Origin: Spirochaetaceae bacterium | GTDB taxonomy: Bacteria > Spirochaetota > Spirochaetia > UBA9216 | NCBI GenBank assembly: GCA_028527945.1 | Contig: JAQQAK010000221.1 | Span: 1 to 8,079, forward strand | Direction of reading: 5' to 3' | Length of the DNA: 8,079 nt | In this document: positions 1 through 5,494 of the stretch, one piece after another | How positions within the stretch are numbered: the first letter of the stretch is position 1 | Layout: the number at the start of each line of letters is the position of its first letter | Notes under the pieces: generated by a model | What the model saw: the letters and a program-made list of their open reading frames with translations, nothing else | Databases searched by the model: none | What the model was told of the DNA's origin: nothing | Translations under genes and position numbers: made by a program

Positions 1-103
1 TGGAAGCTCTTTTCAAAACTTAGAGACTTTAGTCTCAGAGTTTCTGAAAGAGCCTCTACTGAATTTCAATAAAATGTTATTGGTATCTATTAGTTATGAT
101 TGA
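1..103 (+). other. Possible 3' end of an upstream gene (frame unresolved)
   Basis: Two forward frames are open from the left edge. One runs from base 1 to a TAA at 70-72, giving 23 codons with mostly A/T third positions like the rest of the window. The other runs from base 2 to a TGA at 101-103, giving 33 codons and overlapping the radC start by 8 bases (ATGATTGA). The second reading would explain why radC has no visible Shine-Dalgarno sequence, through translational coupling. The first fits the local third-position composition better. Neither tail resembles a family I recognise, and random openness over this length is not rare in AT-rich DNA. The left flank would settle it. Confidence 0.3.
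6..53. repeat. Long imperfect inverted repeat (hairpin) upstream of radC
   Basis: Bases 6-28 pair with 31-53 around a centre at 29/30: 18 Watson-Crick pairs, 2 G-T wobbles and 3 mismatches over 23 positions. The outer stem is GCTCTTT/AAAGAGC, the middle AAACT/AGTTT and the inner GAGACT/AGTCTC. As RNA it would fold into a long hairpin with a tight loop. No T-run follows on the forward strand, so it is not a textbook intrinsic terminator for transcription from the left. It could be a 3'-end stabiliser of the upstream transcript, part of the radC leader, or a small palindromic repeat element. Its function is unknown. Confidence 0.6.
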
Positions 104-776
104 TGATACTTATTATTCAGATATTAGCATAACACCTAAACAAGAAAGACCAAGAGAGTTATTATTTGAACATGGTCCGGAATATTTAAGCGATCAACAG
201 CTTATAGCAATAATAATAGGTTCAGGAACCAAAGGTAATAATGTAATGCGGTTGTCAAAAAAGGTTCTGAATGTATACCTAAAAAATCCTATAGAAGTAC
301 TACGACCTGAAGTTTTTTGCGAAATAGATGGAATGGGTCAGGCTAAAGCTGCTCAACTTTCAGCAGCTATGGAATTTGCACGAAGAAGAATAACTACTAA
401 TACAAAAAAATTAACCTCTCCAGCTGATGTAGTACCTATTTTATTCAGCTACACAACTTGTAAAAAAGAGCATTTTATATGTATTTCTCTGAATGGAGCA
501 CATGAAGTAATTGCGGTAAGAGTAGTCTCTATTGGTACGCTGAATAAAACATTAGTTCACCCAAGAGAAGTCTTCTCAGCGCCTCTTACAGACTCTGCCG
601 CGGGAATAATCTGTGCTCATAACCATCCATCAGGCACAACAGAACCTAGCCATGATGATATTAGACTAACAGAGCGAATTCAAAAAGCTGGAGAAATACT
701 TGGAATAAGATTATTGGATCATTTAATAATTTCAGTATCAGGATATTATAGTTTTCTTGAAAATGGATTACTCTAA
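96..776 (+). CDS. radC: RadC family JAB/MPN-domain protein (DNA repair-associated)
   Basis: A complete 226-residue protein, the usual RadC length. The N-terminus has the family signature ERPRELLFEHGPEYLSDQQL (about residues 17-36) and a helix-hairpin-helix-like stretch around residues 77-98 (EIDGMGQAKAAQL). The C-terminal half is a JAB/MPN metalloprotease-like domain: E158 in HPREVF, then the metal motif H175-N-H177-PSG with D188, all intact. RadC proteins were historically linked to DNA repair and recombination, but their true biochemical role is unsettled, and a Zn-dependent hydrolase is only predicted. The ATG at 96 fits family alignments, but there is no clear ribosome-binding site before it. 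It may overlap an upstream gene. Its last 9 bases overlap the convergent patatin gene. Confidence 0.95.
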   Translation: MIDDTYYSDISITPKQERPRELLFEHGPEYLSDQQLIAIIIGSGTKGNNVMRLSKKVLNVYLKNPIEVLRPEVFCEIDGMGQAKAAQLSAAMEFARRRITTNTKKLTSPADVVPILFSYTTCKKEHFICISLNGAHEVIAVRVVSIGTLNKTLVHPREVFSAPLTDSAAGIICAHNHPSGTTEPSHDDIRLTERIQKAGEILGIRLLDHLIISVSGYYSFLENGLL

Positions 777-1574
777 AGCACCGAAAGTTCTCATACAGTC
801 ATCATATCCCATACTTATTAATTTTTTAGAATTTTCAGGATCAAAATCCAGCATACTACATATTTTAGATTCTGCTCCAATATAAATCACGTCTACAGGA
901 AAATCAGAATAATCTGTAAGATAATCGTGATAGTCCCTGGCAGAAAATGTTCTTAAAGACACAACTATAACAGTTTTATATTTTTCAGAATCAACAAGAT
1001 CTACATCAATATTCTTTATCACACCGCCATCCAGAAACGTTTTACCTAGAACCCTCTTCCGTTCAAAAAGGGGATGGTTAGCACTTGCAAGAATATAATC
1101 AATAAGCTTTCCTTCAGGTATGTCTTCTATTTTGAATCGATCAATTCTGAGATCTGTAAGATTAAAACTAGATAACGCGTAATCATATTGACTATCACGA
1201 ACTCTATCTTCATCAATATATTTCCTTAATAAGTTTTCCAAAGGACTTACATTAAAGCCAAATAATCCAGGTTTTAGGGAAATTATTTCATCAGTCTTTA
1301 ATGCCATCCATAACTGCTCAGCTAACTCACTTTCATCCATAGCAAAAATAGCTCCGTTTATAGCGCCAACAGAAGTTCCGTAGATACCCCCCACTTGGAC
1401 ACCTAACTCTTTTAAAGCCCTCCAAACACCAATATGGTAGGCTCCACGAGCTCCGCCACCGCCTAAAACTACGGCAATAGGCTCTGTAGGGATTTTCTCA
1501 GCTTCTGAAAAAAGTGAAAAATTTATTATAATTAAAAAAATAAAAATTATATGAAAGTTTTTTTTGCTGTTCAC
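768..1574 (-). CDS. Exported patatin-like phospholipase/esterase
   Basis: A 268-residue patatin-fold serine hydrolase, predicted to cleave acyl esters of lipids with a Ser-Asp dyad. The oxyanion-hole loop GGGGARG is at residues 38-44, the nucleophile S68 is in GTSVG (66-70), and the catalytic D182 is in DGG (182-184). A basic start (NSKK) followed by about 15 hydrophobic residues and a small-residue site near 23-25 indicates a signal peptide. There is no lipobox cysteine, so a periplasmic or secreted enzyme is inferred. It is the bare catalytic domain, without the C-terminal barrel of PlpD-type proteins. The start is GTG at 1572-1574, with a weak GGGA seven bases upstream. No in-frame ATG or GTG precedes it before the upstream stop codon. 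The substrate is unknown. Confidence 0.9.
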   Translation of the reverse strand: MNSKKNFHIIFIFLIIINFSLFSEAEKIPTEPIAVVLGGGGARGAYHIGVWRALKELGVQVGGIYGTSVGAINGAIFAMDESELAEQLWMALKTDEIISLKPGLFGFNVSPLENLLRKYIDEDRVRDSQYDYALSSFNLTDLRIDRFKIEDIPEGKLIDYILASANHPLFERKRVLGKTFLDGGVIKNIDVDLVDSEKYKTVIVVSLRTFSARDYHDYLTDYSDFPVDVIYIGAESKICSMLDFDPENSKKLISMGYDDCMRTFGALE

Positions 1575-1613
1575 TTTGCAGTCCCGATCTTCAATACAAA
1601 TATCGAATTATGA

Positions 1614-1619
1614 TATAAT
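1614..1619 (+). promoter_or_regulatory. Consensus -10 box (TATAAT) of the alanyl-tRNA editing gene
   Basis: A perfect TATAAT lies in the 51-bp divergent gap, only 6 bases before the ATG at 1626. No good -35 sits 16-18 bases upstream (TTCAAT/TCAATA at best). If it is used, transcription would start almost at the A of the start codon, giving a leaderless message; the AGGG at 1621-1624 is too close to the ATG to be an ordinary ribosome-binding site. The opposite strand carries a CATAAT-like hexamer (1607-1612) that could serve the patatin gene, so the gap may hold two back-to-back promoters. Confidence 0.4.
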
Positions 1620-1625
1620 AAGGGT

Positions 1626-2840
1626 ATGACAGAACTACTATATTATCAAGACTCATCGATAGAAGAATTTTCAGCAGAGGTTATTTCTTTAAAAAAAGAC
1701 AAAAAAAAACTCATTGTTGAATTAGATAAAACAGCATTTTACCCTGAAGGCGGAGGACAGCCTGCTGATACAGGCATAATAAATAATTTTCAGGTAATTG
1801 ATGTCCAGAAAAAAGATGGAATTATATCACATACAATAAAGGCCTCTTCTGAATCAGACTTAAACATTGGAAGCATTGTTAACTGTAAAATAGACATGCT
1901 CCACAGACTCGATTATATGCAGCAACATACAGGTCAGCATTTAATTTCAGCAGCTTTTTTTAGAACAGAAGAAATAAATACTGTATCTGTTAATCAGGGA
2001 GAAGAGTTTACATCTGTAGAAGTTGCGACACCTGAACTTTCAAAAGAACAAATTGAAAATATTGAAAAAAAAGCAAATGAGTATATTAGCGACTCAATTT
2101 CTATAAACACAGCATGGACAGACGAAGAGGGATTAGGAAAATATAATCTACGAAGACCTACAAAACATAAAGAAGGAATTCGAATAGTAGATATTCCAGA
2201 AATAGATTGTGTTGCCTGTGGCGGAGTGCATCTATCAAATACCTCAGAAACCAGACTTATAAAATTTATTTATCAGGAAAAAATTAGAGGAAATACAAGG
2301 ACTTTCTGGAAAATTGGAGAGCGTGCTTATAAAGATTACGAAGAAAAAACAAATGTAATAAACCAGCTTAATAACCAGTTCTCCGCAAGACAATTTGAAT
2401 TACCTGAAAAAGCTAAAGCTTTAATTGAACAGAATAATAATCTTAAATATAAATACAAACAACTTGAAGACAATTACGCTTCTCTTGAGGCCGATTCACT
2501 TTATGAAGAAAATACCGGAAATAATGATGAACATCCGTGCTTAATACTTAAAATCTTTTCAAATGAAGAAAAAAGCTTTATCACAAGCCTCGCGAAGGCC
2601 TTTTCAGAAAAAGATTTCAACGCAGTAATTGTTCTCTTCAACAAAACAGAACAAAATGTGACATGGACAACAATCTGCACAAAAGACAGCATTTTTGATT
2701 ATGAAACATTCAAAAAAGAGGTACTTTCAGTTATAGATGCCAAAGGCGGCGGACGCAGCCCTATATGGCAGGGAATTGTAAAAAAACCGGAGGAATTAGA
2801 AACAGCGGAAAACAAGCTTAAAGAATTATTCCAATCCTAA
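1626..2840 (+). CDS. Stand-alone alanyl-tRNA editing protein (AlaX-like) with C-terminal DHHA1 domain
   Basis: A 404-residue homologue of the editing half of alanyl-tRNA synthetase, without the catalytic aminoacylation domain. Proteins of this type hydrolyse mischarged Ser- or Gly-tRNA(Ala) in trans. The order is an N-terminal barrel with FYPEGGGQPADTG (38-50); the zinc/editing site with H101 and H105 in QQHTGQHL and C198/H202 in CGGVH (C195 nearby); a predicted coiled coil at about 245-295; and a DHHA1-like tail with GGG at 374-376. All expected metal ligands are present, so it should be active. The N-terminus (TELLYYQDS) begins as these families do, supporting the ATG at 1626 despite poor Shine-Dalgarno spacing. 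The 3' end overlaps the convergent regulator by 4 bases. I infer its amino-acid specificity from the family only. Confidence 0.9.
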   Translation: MTELLYYQDSSIEEFSAEVISLKKDKKKLIVELDKTAFYPEGGGQPADTGIINNFQVIDVQKKDGIISHTIKASSESDLNIGSIVNCKIDMLHRLDYMQQHTGQHLISAAFFRTEEINTVSVNQGEEFTSVEVATPELSKEQIENIEKKANEYISDSISINTAWTDEEGLGKYNLRRPTKHKEGIRIVDIPEIDCVACGGVHLSNTSETRLIKFIYQEKIRGNTRTFWKIGERAYKDYEEKTNVINQLNNQFSARQFELPEKAKALIEQNNNLKYKYKQLEDNYASLEADSLYEENTGNNDEHPCLILKIFSNEEKSFITSLAKAFSEKDFNAVIVLFNKTEQNVTWTTICTKDSIFDYETFKKEVLSVIDAKGGGRSPIWQGIVKKPEELETAENKLKELFQS

Positions 2841-3799
2841 TTATGGCGGCTTAGCTTCAAAAGCTCATTAGCAGTTTCTTCATCTGTTATAAGCGCATTG
2901 ATGTAACCGCCATTAATAGCTCCAAGTATAGGTTGAGCCTTTTCTTTTCCAGAGGTAACACCTATACGAAGAGGGATTTTTCCAAGTTCTTCAAGCGTAA
3001 TAGCCATAACTCTGTCAGCAATACTACTCTTTACGACCTTACCATTAATATCATAATGACGGCAGAGAATATCACCTACAGCACCAGCCTGCTTAAGTTC
3101 GGCGTTTTCTTCTCTTGTAATAGATCCGGTAACAACCAGTGATGCAGTATCTGTAAAGTCGCCAATTCCGACCAAAGCCTTATCACAGTTTCGGCCAAGA
3201 GATAAAGCTTCATTTATGCTGTAATCTCTGATAAGTGCTTTCTTGATATCAAGATGCGCAACTACAGCAGGAGTATTAAGCCAAATGCCCTTGGCACTAA
3301 GCTTTGAAACCATCAGTTCCATAACCTTCTGCGGAAGTAGTTCACCACCAGTGTTCATTCCACCGGAAAGCTGAACAACAGAGAGATCAAGATCTTTAAT
3401 AGATCTTAATGCAGTTCCAACATGAAAAAGATTTCGTCCCCATGAACAGCCGATAATATCACCATCAGCCAAATTCTGTTCAAGATATCCGGCACAAGCA
3501 ACACCTACCCCTTCTCTTGTATCATCAGTATTAACTCCCTGAGGAACAACCCTGACAGTTTCAAGAGAAAAAGTTTCTTTCAACATTTCTTCTATCTCAA
3601 AGCATGTTCTGAATTTTCTACTTATGTTTATTTCTACAACGCCTTCGTCTCTGGCTTGCGCAAGCAGCCTTGTAACTTTGGTTCTGGAAAAATCAAGTTT
3701 TTTAGCAATTTCTTCCTGTGTTAATTCCTGGATGTAATACATCCAGGCTATTCTGGCAAGCAGAGAAACTCTTCTATGCGAATTATTCTTATCACTCAT
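2837..3799 (-). CDS. SorC/DeoR-type sugar-binding transcriptional regulator
   Basis: A 320-residue regulator of the SorC family. Residues 14-59 form the DNA-binding domain with a helix-turn-helix at about 27-47 (LTQEEIAKKLDFSRTKVTRLL). Residues from about 65 onwards are the sugar-phosphate-binding/oligomerisation domain: GCSWGRNL (117-124), LSGGMN (143-148), GIGDF (210-214) and GAVGDI (238-243), all family hallmarks. Members bind DNA as tetramers and release or change binding when a phosphorylated sugar is present. No sugar kinase, transporter or isomerase lies nearby, so the ligand and target cannot be read from context. It lies downstream of the protease in the same direction but with a 115-bp gap carrying its own likely promoter and two inverted repeats. 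ATG at 3799, no clear Shine-Dalgarno; TAG stop. Confidence 0.93.
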   Translation of the reverse strand: MSDKNNSHRRVSLLARIAWMYYIQELTQEEIAKKLDFSRTKVTRLLAQARDEGVVEINISRKFRTCFEIEEMLKETFSLETVRVVPQGVNTDDTREGVGVACAGYLEQNLADGDIIGCSWGRNLFHVGTALRSIKDLDLSVVQLSGGMNTGGELLPQKVMELMVSKLSAKGIWLNTPAVVAHLDIKKALIRDYSINEALSLGRNCDKALVGIGDFTDTASLVVTGSITREENAELKQAGAVGDILCRHYDINGKVVKSSIADRVMAITLEELGKIPLRIGVTSGKEKAQPILGAINGGYINALITDEETANELLKLSRHN

Positions 3800-3804
3800 A
3801 AATT

Positions 3805-3820
3805 TAATGTATCTACATTA
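3805..3820. promoter_or_regulatory. 16-bp palindrome, candidate operator of the SorC-type regulator
   Basis: TAATGTA-TC-TACATTA is a perfect 7-bp inverted repeat with a 2-bp centre, starting 5 bases upstream of the regulator's ATG. Its half nearest the gene contains the predicted -10 hexamer (TACATT on the minus strand). A symmetric site over the promoter of a DNA-binding regulator suggests autorepression. That role is inference; part of the symmetry could arise by chance in AT-rich DNA. Confidence 0.45.
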
Positions 3821-3834
3821 TTTATTAAAATCAA
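3806..3834 (-). promoter_or_regulatory. Predicted promoter of the SorC-type regulator
   Basis: On the minus strand TTGATT (3829-3834, 4 of 6 consensus) and TACATT (3806-3811, 4 of 6) are separated by 17 bases. The -10 ends 6 bases before the ATG, implying a very short or absent leader, consistent with no visible ribosome-binding site. The surrounding DNA is very AT-rich (also TATAAA further upstream), so alternatives exist. Confidence 0.35.
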
Positions 3835-3849
3835 TATATTTATAGAACA

Positions 3850-3877
3850 TTTGTGCAGTTTTTTCATTCTGCACAAA
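3850..3877. repeat. 9-bp perfect inverted repeat with 10-bp spacer (operator or terminator)
   Basis: TTTGTGCAG (3850-3858) and CTGCACAAA (3869-3877) are exact reverse complements; their centres lie 19 bp apart, near two helical turns. The element sits 37 bases beyond the stop codon of the serine protease and 50 bases before the regulator start. As RNA it could form a hairpin ending the protease transcript, but the 3' flank on that strand (ATGTTCTATAAA) lacks a solid U-run, so a protein-binding site, possibly for the regulator, is at least as likely. Confidence 0.5.
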
Positions 3878-3914
3878 GATGCAAGAAGAGGTTTCAGGAC
3901 AATAATTATTGAGT

Positions 3915-5417
3915 CTATTCTTCAGTTTTTTCTATCTTAGCCAGCCATTCTGTTGGAATATTACTGACTGAATATATATACCCCATCTTACCGTTACCGG
4001 CATCTATAGTGTATCCAGGAAATCCCAAGAGCTCATAATAAGCATTCATCACAGCACCACCTGAATTTCCGTTGTTGATAAGAGCATCTGTCTTAATTTT
4101 ATCAGAACCTTTGCCAGCCTCAAAACCGCAGACTATGCCTGTTGTAAAACTTATAGTAACACCTGAGCCGGTACCACCCTCTTCAGGATACCCAAGAATT
4201 CCAACAGGCTGTCCCATCTTTAACTCAGAAGGATCACCAATCTCGAAATGAGGAAACCAGTACCCTTCCGGGATATCCTGCCCATAACGCCCCTTATCTA
4301 TTTTTAATAGAGCCAGATCCAGATCTTTATCATATTCAATAACAGAAGCATGAAAGATTTCACTAGGAGGCATATTTAAAGTTAAAGGAACAGCAATATA
4401 TACATCATCTGCAGGACGGCCATCTTGGCCAGCAATAACATGCCAGTCAGTAATAAGATAACCTTCATCATTTACAAAACAACCAGATCCCTTGGCATTG
4501 TCTGATATAACTTCAACAGTAGAAAGGATCGCTGTATCAAACCCATCTGTAGTTACAGGAATTTGCGGAATTTCAAGAAGAGCCTCAGGCGCAGAAGAAT
4601 TTAGAGTGACAACTACAGAAAAAGGCTGCTCAAGATCTTCCGCTACTTGATCTACAAAACTTAAATAATATTTACCGGGAATAAGTTTATTGCCATTATA
4701 ACCACCAGCTACAAGAGACTCTGAGCGAAGAAGGCTGTCAGCAGTATAAATTGCTTCTTTCTTAGATTTTGCAGGAGATTTTAATGACGCAAAAATATCT
4801 ATATCAGCATTAGTATTAAAAACATCAACTCTAAAACTATCAGTACCTCTTGGAATATTAACCTCTGCTGTGACAAACATTCCTTTTGATGGTTCCAATT
4901 TCATCTCCTGAACCATATCAGGTTTTAAATTAACAGAAGGTTTAGCGGAGATTTCATTCATCAGAATAGAATATTTAATACTATCAGCACGTTTACCCGC
5001 AATTTGAGGAAGGTAATCATACTGATACGCTACAGTAACATAATAAATTCCACTCTCAAGAGGAGTATCAGACTGTCTGGTTATAAATATAGAATCATTA
5101 TAAAGATCTGTCTCAGAAACATAATCAGCATTTGTATAATCTGAATCTTTAACAGCACGATATACAAATAGATCAAGATCCGCGGCAGAGCCAAGAATGC
5201 TAAGCTTAACAGCATAGGTATTGTTTGAAACACGAAAAGAAAAAGTTTCAGTTGGTGCAGAAAAGTCTTCACCAAGCTTAAGTTCAGCCTTCTTTTTCAC
5301 TCCGGTTCTGAGTTCTTCAGTATTACCGGTTTTGGAAGAGGTCTGTGAAAATAACGGGAAAATAGTAAAAAATAGCAAAAATAATATAAGTAACTTATTC
5401 AATCTCACGAAGTGCAT
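3915..5417 (-). CDS. Secreted trypsin-like (HtrA-type) serine protease with two PPC-like domains
   Basis: A 500-residue exported protease. Residues 5-24 form a signal peptide (RLNKLLILFLLFFTIFPLFSQ). Two repeated beta-sandwich modules resembling bacterial pre-peptidase C-terminal (PPC) domains follow: about 45-155 (AADLDLFVY, then SGIYYVTVA) and about 165-272 (NADIDIFAS, then PGKYYLSFV). The protease domain occupies about 295-495, with triad H326 (TDWHVIAG), D367 (DLDLALLK) and S452 (NNGNSGGAV). The segment before the serine (TDALINNGNSGG) resembles HtrA/DegP, but no PDZ domain follows. Periplasmic or extracellular action is inferred; the substrate is unknown. The start is uncertain: ATG 5415-5417 has GAGG only one base away, whereas GTG 5406-5408 (residue 4) has that GAGG ten bases upstream and gives a cleaner signal peptide. 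Confidence 0.9.
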   Translation of the reverse strand: MHFVRLNKLLILFLLFFTIFPLFSQTSSKTGNTEELRTGVKKKAELKLGEDFSAPTETFSFRVSNNTYAVKLSILGSAADLDLFVYRAVKDSDYTNADYVSETDLYNDSIFITRQSDTPLESGIYYVTVAYQYDYLPQIAGKRADSIKYSILMNEISAKPSVNLKPDMVQEMKLEPSKGMFVTAEVNIPRGTDSFRVDVFNTNADIDIFASLKSPAKSKKEAIYTADSLLRSESLVAGGYNGNKLIPGKYYLSFVDQVAEDLEQPFSVVVTLNSSAPEALLEIPQIPVTTDGFDTAILSTVEVISDNAKGSGCFVNDEGYLITDWHVIAGQDGRPADDVYIAVPLTLNMPPSEIFHASVIEYDKDLDLALLKIDKGRYGQDIPEGYWFPHFEIGDPSELKMGQPVGILGYPEEGGTGSGVTISFTTGIVCGFEAGKGSDKIKTDALINNGNSGGAVMNAYYELLGFPGYTIDAGNGKMGYIYSVSNIPTEWLAKIEKTEE

Positions 5418-5428
5418 ACCTCACATAA

Positions 5429-5457
5429 ACTATAGCATAAAAGCCTCCTATTGCCTA
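5429..5457 (-). promoter_or_regulatory. Predicted extended -10 promoter of the serine protease
   Basis: Reading the minus strand, TAGGCA (5452-5457, 4 of 6 of the -35 consensus) lies 17 bases before TATAGT (5429-5434, 5 of 6), which is preceded by TGC, making an extended -10 (TGCTATAGT). The start point would fall near 5422, so the GAGG ribosome-binding sequence would lie at the very 5' end of the message. Confidence 0.45.
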
Positions 5458-5461
5458 TTAT
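5456..5461 (+). promoter_or_regulatory. Weak candidate -10 box for pepF
   Basis: TATTAT matches the -10 consensus at 5 of 6 positions and would start transcription near 5468, leaving a leader of roughly 27 bases that includes the GGAGG site. No convincing -35 is seen 16-18 bases upstream. TTGCCT (5451-5456) with TAAAAT (5473-5478) is an alternative pair, but it would start transcription at the ribosome-binding site itself. Confidence 0.25.
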
Positions 5462-5483
5462 GGTCAAAGAAATAAAATTACGC

Positions 5484-5488
5484 GGAGG
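5484..5488 (+). promoter_or_regulatory. Strong ribosome-binding site deciding a TTG start for pepF
   Basis: GGAGG ends six bases before TTG 5495-5497. It is the best Shine-Dalgarno sequence in the window and supports the non-ATG start; the protein that follows (NNEILPDWNLEGIF) begins as M3B oligoendopeptidases normally do. Confidence 0.8.
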
Positions 5489-5494
5489 CTTCTT

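Larger units (their letters stand above)
5441..5491. repeat. Inverted repeat AAGCCTCC/GGAGGCTT in the divergent promoter region
   Basis: AAGCCTCC (5441-5448) and GGAGGCTT (5484-5491) are perfect 8-bp reverse complements separated by 35 bases. The right arm contains the Shine-Dalgarno sequence of pepF; the left arm, read on the minus strand, is also GGAGG followed five bases later by ATG-CTA-TAG, a two-codon open frame. A pepF message starting upstream of 5441 could fold to hide its ribosome-binding site. A shorter transcript would not. Confidence 0.4.

Noticed and set aside
1600..1616. ATATC...GATAT 5-bp inverted repeat in the patatin/editing-protein gap
   Set aside because: Short and A/T-only apart from one pair; expected by chance in this composition.
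2586..2604. Short hairpin followed by TTTT inside the editing-protein gene (GCCT-CGCGA-AGGC then CTTTT)
   Set aside because: The stem is only 4 bp and lies mid-gene in coding sequence well before the stop; it is too weak to call a terminator.
2675..2683. CTGCACAAA, an exact copy of one arm of the 3850-3877 inverted repeat
   Set aside because: A single 9-bp half-site inside a coding region with no partner arm; chance is a sufficient explanation.
5081..5475. Reverse (5081-5275) and forward (5221-5475) open frames over the protease 5' end
   Set aside because: They overlap a well-supported gene in other frames, encode low-complexity or unrecognisable peptides and have no ribosome-binding site.
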